Positions 51,201 through 60,263 are shown, numbered from the stretch's first letter. The stretch is DNA of 64,000 nucleotides from Torymus aiolomorphi (GCA_036365515.1 CM070874.1:47429083-47493082), one strand, 5' to 3'. Notes: generated by a model from the letters alone, not told the origin. Numbers and translations: made by a program.

Positions 51201-51910
51201 GTGCTGGCGTGTAACTCCTCCTCAATGTCGGTATTGTCCAACGCTCCGATGAACTGCAATCTAAATTCCTTCTTGAACTCGCTCCACGTGCTAATGTCGT
51301 CTTGCATCGTGAGATACCATGTCAATGCGCTCTTCGATAAGATACTCGGGAGCGCTCGCAATAAGTCGCTATCGGCCATACTCGACTTTTTTCGCCACGC
51401 TGACAGCATAGTGAGGAATTCCTCGGGCCCGTCCCTATCCTCTCCCGAGAACTGGATCCTCCACGCCTGCACCTCCCTCCGGCATTTCCAGTCTCGACTG
51501 GCGTTTCGCCGTCGGCGCCTGGGCCGTCGCCTCTCCTCCTCACTCTCGCTGCTACTGCTTCCTGACGAGCTACTATGGTCGCTGCTCTCCGACGACGAGC
51601 TGTCCTCCGAGGGGCTCCGTCTTCGGCGGTGACGTTTCGACTCCTCCTTCTTTCTCTTCTGTTTTACTCTCCGACTGCCCTCTCGTTCTCTCCCTGTGGG
51701 TTCTTCTCGTTCCTGTTTCTTCCCTCCTCACTGCTATCACTCTCACTCCTACTTATTTCGGCGCGTTCTTCTCTACGTTGCTCGATCGGAGGGTGTCTCT
51801 TTTCCTGGTTCACCTCCCTATCGGGTGCTTCGTAATCCCTTCCTCTGGCAGAGCGGGGCGGGTTGTGGCCCGGCTGGCTGGCCATGTCGAATCCGGCTTG
51901 TATCTGTCGC
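51098..51910 (-). pseudogene. Gypsy gag central domain
   Basis: A retrotransposon gag-type capsid domain is clear: WRIQFSGEDRDGPEEFLTML, LLRALPSILSKSALTWYLTM, WSEFKKEFRLQFI and EEELHA. It is preceded by Ser- and Arg-rich linkers (SSSSESSDHSSSSGSSSS-like and RREERAEISRSESDSSEEGR), which fall in more than one frame, so small indels interrupt the gene between 51472 and 51910. The domain would form the virus-like particle around element RNA. It lies between the SAP-containing N-terminal part (51911-52990) and the nucleocapsid part. Confidence 0.75.
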
Positions 51911-52990
51911 CTAGGCGGCGTAATATTTTCCCGGTGGTGCTGCGTCTCCCCTCCTCACTCGGCGTCTTGCTTGGGCCTTCTTCATTGCCAGTTGTGCCGC
52001 GACTTGCGTCAACTTCGCGCTCGTATAAGAGTCCACCTCGGTGTCGTTGCTCGTCGTCCCTTCGCCGTTGTTCCACCCGTCTGCATACAGGCTTGCGTTA
52101 ATCGAGGCGGACGGTCGCGTCGGGGGTGCTGCTAGCTGTGGCGTTGTCCTTTGCAGTGTTGCCAGCGTGGCGGTTGAGGTTGCCGGTTGACGAGGCTGCG
52201 GCGTTGGTTGCGTCGAAGAAACTCCATGTCCGGGGCTGATTCTGGTGGTCAGGTCTCTCTGTGGTGTCCGGATCGTTCTCACACACTGTACCCCCAACGT
52301 GCTCATCTGCCAGCTTCGTGCCTTTCCGGTCCAGTAATTTCTCAGCTCTGGGGCGACATCGAGGTATTGAGGCAGGCCTGGCACGGTTCGGTGCTCCTCC
52401 TGGCTCGTCAGAGTCGCGACAGACATCGGTAGATTCGTTACGGTGGTCGTTTCGCTGGCCGTGGCAGAACTCGTCGTGGGCAAGGCGGCTGAGGTGTAAC
52501 TGACGGTAGGCGTTCCTCGCGTCGTCAGTCCAGAGGTCGATGTCACCGGTTCAACTGCCCCTACTATCTCCAGGATCTGCATCTCTGTCAAGCGTGAGCG
52601 TAGTCTCTCATCATCGCCGGTGGTGGTACTCTCCCCCGCTCCCTTCTGGTTTGATTTTGTCTTCCGCCCTCGTTTAGTTTTCGGCTGCACTACCAGCTCC
52701 TCCTCACTTGTTGACTCCCGGCCGTAGGGTGCTCCTTCCTGTTCATCCTCCTCGTACCATGGAACGCCCTTCAGCGGGAGGCCGGCTTCCCTCAGGCTTG
52801 CTCGCAGCAATCTGTCTTGGCGTTCGCCGATGTCACCTCGAGTGCTCAGCTGCTTGTCCTTCAATGTTGCTTTCAGTTGCTGGGGTGACAGGCGTATAAC
52901 TTCCAAATTTATGGCCCTCACCTCCCGGATCTTCAGAAACTTCTTCATGGTGGTTTGATGATCAGCAATGTCCATGTTGATCCTCTTCAT
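51911..52990 (-). CDS. Gypsy gag N-terminal part with SAP-like motif
   Basis: 359 residues on the minus strand from 52990 (first ATG 52990, second MDIADH shortly after). Residues about 35-67 (LSPQQLKATLKDKQLSTRGD then IGERQDRLLRASL) match the SAP motif, a helix-extended-helix DNA/chromatin-binding fold. The remainder is Thr/Ser/Pro-rich and disordered (TSTSGLTTRGTPTVSYTSAA, QPTPQPRQPATSTATL) with a basic Lys/Arg patch (KTKRGRKTKSNQK) that may be a nuclear signal. This frame has no stop and ends at TGA/TAA near 51911, so it may be a separate first ORF or the start of gag. The leader to the 5' LTR is 913 bp. Confidence 0.7.
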   Translation of the reverse strand: MKRINMDIADHQTTMKKFLKIREVRAINLEVIRLSPQQLKATLKDKQLSTRGDIGERQDRLLRASLREAGLPLKGVPWYEEDEQEGAPYGRESTSEEELVVQPKTKRGRKTKSNQKGAGESTTTGDDERLRSRLTEMQILEIVGAVEPVTSTSGLTTRGTPTVSYTSAALPTTSSATASETTTVTNLPMSVATLTSQEEHRTVPGLPQYLDVAPELRNYWTGKARSWQMSTLGVQCVRTIRTPQRDLTTRISPGHGVSSTQPTPQPRQPATSTATLATLQRTTPQLAAPPTRPSASINASLYADGWNNGEGTTSNDTEVDSYTSAKLTQVAAQLAMKKAQARRRVRRGDAAPPGKYYAA

Positions 52991-53903
52991 CCCCTCTCAG
53001 CGGTTGAGTTCGCTCGCGCCGATAATTCGCACTACAATAATTTCTCACAACGCGGAGATGGGCAGTGGTGTTTAAAAACCCAAGGTACACGCGGGCAGCC
53101 TCAAAAGCGCCTTGAATATCGCTCGAAGGGTCCGCGAACGGAGTGAATATCACAATTAAATTTCACTCCTACTTCCTCCTCGGTGACGCGATTTAAAAAA
53201 AAACACAGATCTAATTAAGAGGTGAATGAAAAGAAAAAAAATAACTAAACTTTCCGGGTTATTCCACGCAACACGCAGCGTGAGGGCCCTTCGGGTGTAT
53301 CTCCACGCGGTCGGTCGTGTCTCACTGGCGGTGGGGAATTTTAGTTTATTTTTTTGGTGGGATGTAGAGTATTTTATAGCTTTACTAATATATGTAAAAA
53401 TAAATTAAATCTGGAGAATACCTTCCTTTTTCCACCTAAAATGGTCAAAAACCTCGGTCACTCCGAAACGGTGGCGCGACAAGAAAGTTATTTGAGCTTT
53501 TGTTGTAATTTGGCAAATTTTCTGGGCGTACGAGGGCGGTGGCAGTGAGACACGCCGTCCTTTGCAGAGCAATATCGAAATTTCGCAAAAAGAAGTCACT
53601 TTCAGGGCGGCCGAATCGCAACCTGTCTATCGCCTGAGTTGAAGAGCCGCTGCTCAAAATGGCCGCTGGCGGTAGCGCACTGTTCACGGCGTGCACTCGG
53701 GCTCGCTCTCCCCCTCTCTCTCTCGTCCACCCACACACAATTGAACTTTTAAATAAATATAAATGCAAAAGATAAATAATACTAGTATGTCTTCGTGCGA
53801 GTCGGCTCGACTCACAATTTGTTCTCTCTCTCGCGTGTCTCCGTTTGTCGATTCGCGTAATTTTTCCTATTGTCGGTGTCGACCCCACGTTGCTGGCGCC
53901 ATT
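52991..53903 (-). other. Gypsy 5' leader
   Basis: Between the 5' LTR and gag. It holds the primer-binding-like site at its LTR edge and otherwise no recognisable feature. Confidence 0.5.
53883..53902 (-). promoter_or_regulatory. Gypsy primer-binding site
   Basis: Reading the minus strand, the 5' LTR ends ...CGTAACA, then AA, then TGGCGCCAGCAACGTGGG. TGG just after the LTR is the complement of a tRNA CCA tail, as at most LTR-element primer sites. I did not assign the tRNA. Confidence 0.65.
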
Positions 53904-54570
53904 TGTTACGCTACCAATTTTCCACCCCCCCCCCCCCCTGACAACGTTATTACTCTCCCTGAGGGCTCTACAGTCACGACTGAGTGTCGCGCCTCTCTCA
54001 CCTTCCCACAAACGACTTTAATTTCGCGGACGGCAACGCGTGGACACGGTCAAATTTATTTTAGGGGCGCCAGACCACGGCGGTGACGCGTTCCCTCGCT
54101 CTATCACTTTGCCTGGCAGTGGACTCTTCCTCTCTCCCTTGGGCGTGGGCGGTCATGCGACGGCCTGGTACGGCCGATACCCTCGGTGACTTCAAGGAAT
54201 TTCGCGAAATGGCTAGTTCGGACACACGGTAACACTCAAGGAAATAAAAACAAAATTATCTACGTGAAATTAAATGTGAACCAGTCCTTTATTCATGTAA
54301 CTAATTCCTCTCGGCGGCGGATAAATTTCTACTCAACACAAAAGAAAAGAACACAATTCGCGACACGGTACAAAATGGCCGCGCTGGCCTCGCACGCCGG
54401 TGGTTTCGCGCACACGCGAGAGAGACACGGTTCTTCTCCCCGCTGGGAGGTAACGCCGACACTGTATAACGTAATATCGTATAATTGAGGGTCGGGGGCA
54501 GGAAAGTAGTTTGCCTCCCGACGATAGCAACAAAAGTCTTACCGTGTTGGTACGGTGGTCGTAGTAAACC

Positions 54571-54652
<82 letters not shown>

Positions 54653-55532
54653 GTCGGTGGCTCGAGATGAGAGGTTTAACGTGGCGGCGAACACCTCTCT
54701 CTCCCTCTGAGTCCTGCTTGCCAACAATTCCTCTCTCTCTCTCTCGCTCTCTCTCCCTCTCGAAGCCGCTTCTCCTCTCGCACGACCGCAATTCACTCCT
54801 TTCTCCCAACAACTGCTACACCCCAACTCTCCCCAAAACTCCGACTACTTTACAACTGAAAACTCTCCGAAAAAAACTACTCAAAAGAACTCTCGCACTG
54901 AAACTACTGTGCTGCGGTGTGCTCTAGGCAACGATCCGGGACTGAGTGAAAAAGAAGGAAGCGGTGCCTGCTGGCTTCCGCCTTCTTCCTCGGTGGCGTC
55001 TCTCTCTTTCTCTCTCACTCTCATTCAACATAGATAGGTCGGTGGGCAGGTAGGCAGCAGGTATCGGCGCGCGGCGCGATTTTCTTTTTTCTTTTTTGGT
55101 GTAACTTATCCATTTATCCCAATCAGGGCTCGAATTACTTGAACGGGGGCTGTGATTGGCCCTGCGCGACGGCAAACGATTGCCGGGTCGGTTACTGCTG
55201 CCACCTGTTGCGCGCGGATTTTAAATCGGCATTCTGGCTTAAGTTTCTCCGCTTAGTGGCGGCGCGCCTTTAGGCGGCAGCGCGCCTCCACGTTTTGATG
55301 CTGCAGGCTTGCTCCTATCGGCCATTCTCTCTCTCCCTCCTCCGTGTGCGCCGCTGCGCCGTATCTCTCCCCCCCCCCCCCCTATCCACGCGGCCGTGTG
55401 CAGCTCGCAGGCTGCCGAGCCGGGTTCTCGCTCTCTCTCTCTCGCTCTCCTTCCCACGTGCGCCGCTGCGCAGTATCGTTTCCCCCCCTATACACGCGGC
55501 CGTGTGCAGCTCGCAGGCTACTGAGCCGGATT

Positions 55533-55611
<79 letters not shown>

Positions 55612-56363
55612 GACTCGCGGCTCTCGCTCGCTCTCTCCCCCATGCATGTATGTGCCGCTACGCGACTATCGTTCGAGCACACCGGTGCGCCGCTGCGCTC
55701 TCTCTCTCTCTCCCTCTCTCTCGCTCTGCAGTGCGTAGACTGCCCGGGCGCTTCTCCCTCTCACACAGTCTGCGCGGCATCGGTGTGTCGTCGCATGCTC
55801 CGTCTCCCTCGGTTTCGCGTGGCTGCCGACCTCGTGGCCGTCGAGCAGCCTTCACGAGCTTCCGCGGCTCGTACGTGTTAGTGCCGGTGTAGTGATGTGT
55901 GTGTCGTGCAGTGGGAGGTGCGGGGGTGTGCGTCGGTGGCCGGCATCGCTCCTCGGCGGCTGCTGTGGCCCGTCATGGCGGCCGAGCGCACGTGGGCACG
56001 CTCGCATTCGGCGCGCAGTGCTAATTACCGTGTGCGTCGTTTGCGACCGCGCGAACATGTGGCTCGGCGTTCTTCACGCAGCACCTCGCCCCGTCTTTCT
56101 CTCTTCATGTTGCAGTTCTTCGCCGTCGGTGCTAACTCCAGGGCGGTGCGAGAATCTGGATGCTGTCGTCGTCTGCTTGCCTCGTGAGTGTGCTTGTGTA
56201 CCTCGACAGATGAGAAAAAACCCGAGATTAGCTATGTGTACAACCGTGTACACATAGCTCGGTGTCGAGGTATTGCGCGATGACCTCCGCCGCCTGTCGT
56301 GTTTAGTCCCCTAATTGTGCTTTCGATTCTATTTACGTGGTGCAGAAAACGCACATCGTTGCA
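53904..56363 (-). repeat. Gypsy LTR (5' LTR with respect to the element)
   Basis: 2,460 bp. Nearly identical to 42167-44437 apart from longer (CT)n runs (54573-54650, 55538-55609) and a tandem duplication of about 90 bp (about 55430-55530 repeats 'tgcgccgctgcgc.gtatc ... cacgcggccgtgtgcagctc gcaggct'). These differences account for its extra 189 bp. Confidence 0.92.
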
Positions 56364-56741
56364 AGTCATACGATAGATTTTCAACCGCTAGATTCTATTG
56401 GAAGATTATTAGGTTTTACACAGCGTACTCTTTCAGCAAATATTACTCACAAATCAGATTTACCTGTAGCTATTCTCAAGATTAACGCTTTGCGAGTTGA
56501 GTGCAACATTACAGCTGGAGCCTATATAAACGAACAAAAAGTACATACAATACACGAATTTTTTCCAGCTGTTCCTCCAGGCTATAATATCATTGAAATT
56601 CCAACACAAGTTATTTATTTACCAATTACAGTTCATACTATCGATAATATACAGTTGCGAATTGTCGATCAAGATGGAAACTTTATGAATTTTCGTGGAG
56701 AAATTATAACAATTAGACTACACATCAAAGCAGCATCATAA
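56364..56741 (+). pseudogene. Penton-like minor capsid protein, 3' part
   Basis: Continuation of the penton-like gene after the Gypsy element. Starting at the second AGTC copy, the frame reads SHTIDFQPLDSIGRLLGF, ILKINALRVECNITAGAYIN, HTIHEFFPAVPPGYNIIEIP, VIYLPITVHTIDNIQLRIVD and ends NFRGEIITIRLHIKAAS, a conserved C-terminal block of Polinton pentons. No stop interrupts it. With the 5' part it accounts for an expected penton of roughly 230 residues. The reading phase is unchanged across the insertion. The next gene begins 46 bp after its stop. Confidence 0.82.
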
Positions 56742-56787
56742 TTATAGGAATCGTATATAACCGCAAAAGCTATATTAAGAACAAACC

Positions 56788-56988
56788 ATGTCTCCAGAAG
56801 ATCAGTCATCAACGAGCAGTGAAAGAGTTAACACCGCAGAACATTCGCTTCCTAAGAAGCCTAGGCCTCAAGGTCAAAAGAAACGTTGGAAGAAAATAAG
56901 TTGTCTGTTTTTCTGCTGTTTCAAAGATGGAAGACATATTGAACGTACAATCACCCGTGGAATTCGACGAATCTGTCGCTCATTATGA
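56788..56988 (+). CDS. Small basic protein with Cys-rich motif, overlapping the capsid gene
   Basis: 66 residues, ATG at 56788, intact. Ser/Glu-rich start, a basic stretch (KKPRPQGQKKRWKKI), a hydrophobic Cys cluster (SCLFFCCF) and a basic tail (RTITRGIRRICRSL). The last 62 bp overlap the start of the capsid gene (56927) in another frame. A TATATAA (56754-56760) precedes it. The polybasic and Cys/Phe-rich pattern suggests DNA condensation or membrane association by acylated cysteines; this is inference. No family recognised by sequence alone, but small basic ORFs at this position are usual in virion gene clusters. Confidence 0.55.
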   Translation: MSPEDQSSTSSERVNTAEHSLPKKPRPQGQKKRWKKISCLFFCCFKDGRHIERTITRGIRRICRSL

Positions 56989-58138
56989 AGTGCACGCACA
57001 TCAGCCTTACACTTCATCCACTTTCAATAACAGTGATGAAATTCGTATCGCCATACAGCATCAAGACCTCTGCCTACTACCTTCACGTAGTTCATTACAT
57101 ATTCATGGTTGATTAACCAAGGCAGATGGTACACCTGCAGTCGACACAAAGTTTGTAAATAACACCCTCTGTCATCTTTTCGAAGAAATCCGATATGAAA
57201 TTAATGCTGTAGAAATTGATAAATGTAAAAATGTAGGCTTGACAAGTCTAATGAAGGGTTTCGTATCATTTAATCCTACACAAAACTTGGAAAACGCAGG
57301 TTGGATTGATATTGGAGAAACTCAACAAATCACCAATAATGCTGGCTACTTTGATGTGTCCATACCGCTAAGTATGATTCTAGGCTTTGCGGAAGACTAT
57401 CGTAAAATTATAGTCAATTGCAAACATGAGCTTGTTCTAACAAGATCAAAGAATGATGTAAATGCTATTGTGCAAACGCAAGCAGAAGAGTTTAAAATTA
57501 ATATAATTAAAATTGAATGGTTAATGCCATATGTGGTTTTATCTGACAAGCATAAAATACGTCTCCTTCATTACCTACAGAAGGAAAAATCGATTGCTAT
57601 GAGTTTCCGTAGTTGGGAGCTATACGAGTATCCATTACTTCCAACCACATCGAAGCATGTTTGGACTGTAAAGACATCGAATCAGCTGGAAAAATCCCGA
57701 TTCGTCATTCTAGGCTTTCAGACTAATCGTAAAGGACAAAGTGGATCTAATGCTAGCCGCTTTAATCATTGCAATATAAGTAATGGGAAATTATTTCTCA
57801 ATTCACAATACTATCCTTATGGAAATCTCAATCTTAACATTGATCAAAATCAATTCGCTTTATTATATGATATGTATGTAAGCTTTCAAAGTGTGTATTA
57901 TGAAAAAGAGGCAGCAGAACCTATGGCCAAGAAAGAAGAGTATATACAGCATGCTCCTCTAATTGTCATCGATTGTTCAAAACAGAATGAGTCGTTGAAG
58001 CAGGCTCCAGTTGACGTTCGTCTTGAATTTGAGGCTAAAGAAAATTTTCCAGCCCAGACATCAGCCTACTGCTTGATATTACACGACCGTATTATTGAAT
58101 ATAATCTCATAAGTGGGGATATTAAGAAATTAGTCTAA
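56927..58138 (+). pseudogene. Major capsid protein (double jelly roll), one in-frame stop
   Basis: 403 codons from ATG 56927 to TAA 58138. The first segment (FNNSDEIRIAIQHQDLCLLP, SRSSLHIHG) is followed by an in-frame TGA at 57110-57112, after which the same frame continues LTKADGTPAVDTKFVNNTLC, HLFEEIRYEINAVEIDKCKN, GFVSFNPTQNLENAGWIDIG, YFDVSIPLSMILGFAEDY, LNSQYYPYGNLNLNIDQNQF and ends IIEYNLISGDIKKLV. These blocks are characteristic of the Polinton/adintovirus major capsid protein, a tandem jelly roll forming hexagonal capsomers. The nonsense codon is the only lesion seen. It lies between the small basic protein and the 249-residue protein, within the rightward virion cluster. Confidence 0.9.
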
Positions 58139-58152
58139 GGAGGGGATGAAGG

Positions 58153-58190
58153 TATAAAAGACCCTACAAAGCCATTTGAACAGTCAGTCA
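58153..58190 (+). promoter_or_regulatory. TATA box and initiator of the 249-residue protein gene
   Basis: TATAAAAG at 58153-58160 and TCAGTC (A at 58186) 33 bp downstream, with ATG at 58193. This is the clearest core promoter in the element. Confidence 0.75.
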
Positions 58191-58192
58191 AC

Positions 58193-58942
58193 ATGGAGTA
58201 CGTGGTAGATGTGCAAGGGTTCAAGGAACCCATCAATGAATTTGTTGTCAAAGCATTAGCCATTGTTCCTCTGAATGGAAACGTGAAACCAGCGGTGTTT
58301 ACCTTCAAGCCACCCACACCTTGGTGTAGACTTCCAGCAAAGTATAAAAGTCAAAATTGCTGGTTGGAGCGTAATTATCACGGTTTATCATGGAGCTCTG
58401 GTGAATTGCCATATGAAGAACTCGAAAATGTGCTACGCAACAGCCTACATGATGCAAGTGTTGTTTATGTTAAAGGCCTGGATAAAAAACAATGGCTTGA
58501 ACAATATAACCTCAACGCATATGATATGAGTGACATGCGCTGTCCATCACTACAGAGACTCAAGTTTGATATGTTGGAGCAACTATGCCCGCATCATAGA
58601 CTTGTTTATAAGGCAAATTGTGCACATAAGAATGTACTATTGCTCAGAAAATTTTATCATGATAATACTCCATCACTAGAAAGATCGCTCAAGATATTTT
58701 TTTGCACTGAACATTTATCGTTTACGAGTTCTATAGATATTGCTCAGTTGCCTAAGGCATTTCTCACAACGTTCGGAGCAAATAGTCTCGAGCAGGCGTG
58801 GGATAAGCTGCCTGAAGATTTAAAAAGTGATGAAGAAATTTTGAACTGTTTACATTGTCGAGAGCACAATTATATGGCAACTGTAGTGCCACCTTTAAGA
58901 AGAGATTGTATTCAATGTACACTTAATGCTAATATAATGTGA
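58193..58942 (+). CDS. Polinton protein of 249 residues, possible exonuclease/RNase H-like fold
   Basis: Intact, ATG at 58193 just after a TATA/Inr promoter. It starts MEYVVDVQGFKEPINEFVVK with a following strand LAIVPLNG: two hydrophobic strands with an Asp in the first, reminiscent of the beginning of DEDD exonuclease/RNase H-like folds. Then RNYHGLSWSSGELPYEELEN, SVVYVKGLDKKQWLEQYNL, MRCPSLQRLKFDMLEQLCPH, CAHKNVLLLRKFY and a C-terminal Cys pair (LNCLHCREHN ... RRDCIQCTLN). I recognise the family as recurrent in insect Polinton-like elements but know of no proven function. The nuclease idea is a structural guess; not all catalytic acids can be pointed to. It has its own promoter. Confidence 0.65.
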   Translation: MEYVVDVQGFKEPINEFVVKALAIVPLNGNVKPAVFTFKPPTPWCRLPAKYKSQNCWLERNYHGLSWSSGELPYEELENVLRNSLHDASVVYVKGLDKKQWLEQYNLNAYDMSDMRCPSLQRLKFDMLEQLCPHHRLVYKANCAHKNVLLLRKFYHDNTPSLERSLKIFFCTEHLSFTSSIDIAQLPKAFLTTFGANSLEQAWDKLPEDLKSDEEILNCLHCREHNYMATVVPPLRRDCIQCTLNANIM

Positions 58943-59027
58943 AAAAACTATGATAGTCTTTGACACATATTATGCAACAACGATGAATCCCCTCTGCTAT
59001 GAATGATTTAAGAATTTTTACCCTCTC

Positions 59028-59065
59028 TATAAAACAGAAGGTTTCTATAGTTTTGCTAGCAGTTT
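59028..59065 (+). promoter_or_regulatory. TATA box and initiator of the 104-residue protein gene
   Basis: TATAAAA at 59028-59034 and GCAGTTTT (A at 59061) 33 bp downstream; ATG at 59119. Confidence 0.6.
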
Positions 59066-59118
59066 TCGTGCAACACTGACACTGTGCACATCGTTGGTAT
59101 CGCCAAAGACTAAGAAAA

Positions 59119-59433
59119 ATGGATCTGCAAGAAATTAACCGCATTAGACTCTCAAGATTTCTTCCAACGCATAAATTTTCAAGTCTCACAGTTGAAGAGA
59201 AATATAAAATTACTGGAGTAAAACAGATGAACACGAAATTCGGAAAGAAAGTATACGTTGAATTAAACGACTCTTTTGGTGTTTATCTGCCAGCAAGAAT
59301 ATCAAAATTCGTGGAGAATCATGAAGATTTCTTGAACAACATGATAGCAGAATTCAAGAAAGGGGATATGTACTTGCAGTATTTTGGTGGAGACAATAAT
59401 TCATTCGAGCTTGTGATTGAAAGAGACGAGTAG
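59119..59433 (+). CDS. Polinton protein of 104 residues, possible OB-fold single-strand DNA-binding protein
   Basis: Intact. After a short helix (MDLQEINRIRLSRFLPTHKF) it has alternating strands: EEKYKITGVKQMNTKFGKKV, YVELNDSFGVYLPARISKF, then a helix (NHEDFLNNMIAEFKKGDMYL) and QYFGGDNNSFELVIERDE. The Y.I.....NTK.G.KV.VEL.D...V.LP pattern resembles the barrel of small OB-fold nucleic-acid-binding proteins, and a single-strand DNA-binding protein would suit protein-primed replication. This is inference from pattern only. It is the last gene before the right TIR, has its own TATA/Inr, and is followed by AATAAA at 59517-59522. Confidence 0.6.
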   Translation: MDLQEINRIRLSRFLPTHKFSSLTVEEKYKITGVKQMNTKFGKKVYVELNDSFGVYLPARISKFVENHEDFLNNMIAEFKKGDMYLQYFGGDNNSFELVIERDE

Positions 59434-59516
59434 AAAGGAGTACTCTATCAAGAATATATACCATCATGGGCAATGAATGTAAAATTATTACGCAAATACA
59501 TGTAAAAATTATGTCT

Positions 59517-59522
59517 AATAAA
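59517..59522 (+). promoter_or_regulatory. Poly-A signal after last Polinton gene
   Basis: AATAAA, 84 bp after the stop of the 104-residue protein gene and about 150 bp before the right TIR. Confidence 0.55.
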
Positions 59523-59668
59523 CGTTTCTTATACTGAATATTACTGTTTTCATTTTTCTTTCCTCATACCTCGTCATGCATTCAAAATATTATTATTTCA
59601 ATTGAAGCTGTAAAATTCTAAGAAGTGTTGATAAAAATTATTTCTTAAAGCTAATACAGAGGAGTTGT

Positions 59669-59737
59669 TGTCGGGAAACAGCTGTAATTTGATACCTCTT
59701 CATTACGCTCCGTGATGCACACCGCAACCCCCCGATC

Positions 59738-59819
<82 letters not shown>

Positions 59820-60177
59820 GTATACGGCACGGCCAGCGCGTAAAACTCATGGGTCATCCGCGCTTATTCATGATGCGACGTTATCGCATGATACATCATC
59901 GAACAGTCGGCAGAGGGCTGCCCGCGATTAATAATATTTAATGACGTCTTGTTTATCCGTAATTTGACACCTTCTGCAGGGTCGCACAATTGCGCACGTT
60001 GAGGGCTATTGTGCAATCTTCGAGAAGGCTTGATGACGGCACTGCGGGGCCTGCCTCTCGAATGTTCTAGAAGGTTTGTGACGTCCTGCCCCATAGACGA
60101 GGGGTGGGATGGGGGAGGGGTGTCGCGGATGGGTGAGGTGGTGGGGGGGGGTCCAGAACTCTCCTAGTTTACCTACT
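59669..60177 (-). repeat. Polinton right terminal inverted repeat
   Basis: Complement of the left TIR, from 'tgtcgggaaacagctg' to the tip 'actctcctagtttacctact'. Contains (GA)n at 59741-59818 and a G run near 60146-60155. Scattered substitutions relative to the left TIR show age. Confidence 0.9.
59741..59818. repeat. (GA)n microsatellite inside right TIR
   Basis: Nearly perfect GA repeat; counterpart of the imperfect (CT)n in the left TIR. Confidence 0.9.
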
Positions 60178-60263
60178 AATATGTACTATGAGGTCATAAT
60201 TCTGAGTAAGATCACAAAAAATCTAAACGCATACACGCCGGTAAAGTAAAAATTCCGTTACAG

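Larger units (their letters stand above)
42167..56363 (-). mobile_element. Ty3/Gypsy LTR retrotransposon inside the Polinton
   Basis: 14,197 bp, transcribed leftward. Two LTRs (42167-44437 and 53904-56363; TG(T/A)TACG... to ...CGTT(A/G)CA) and a 4-bp duplication AGTC (42163-42166, 56364-56367). Order on the minus strand: 5' LTR, primer-binding-like site, gag with SAP motif, nucleocapsid, protease, RT, RNase H, integrase, an extra zinc-knuckle ORF, polypurine tract, 3' LTR. PR-RT-RH-IN order is that of Gypsy. It is markedly more GC-rich than its host DNA. Gag and pol carry several stops and frameshifts, so it is inactive. The LTRs remain very similar outside simple repeats, suggesting a fairly recent insertion. 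Confidence 0.93.
30313..60177. mobile_element. Polinton/Maverick (adintovirus-like) element
   Basis: Ends are agtaggtaaactaggagagt and its exact complement at 60177, beginning AG and ending CT as in Polintons, with TIRs of about 0.5 kb. The 6-bp target duplication is AACATG (30307-30312) / AATATG (60178-60183), one mismatch. It spans 29.9 kb, of which 14.2 kb is a later Gypsy insertion, leaving about 15.7 kb. Gene order: pPolB >, integrase <, fibre-like <, PPP1R15-like <, acidic protein <, packaging ATPase <, PLA2-protease >, penton >, basic protein >, major capsid >, 249-residue protein >, possible OB-fold protein >. Both replication and virion genes are present, as in the virus-like group now called adintoviruses. 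Lesions in five genes show that this copy is not functional. Confidence 0.93.

Noticed and set aside
57110..57112. TGA in the capsid gene as recoding (readthrough or selenocysteine)
   Set aside because: No supporting structure seen, other genes of the element carry plain lesions, and the SelS gene suggests an organism without selenocysteine use.
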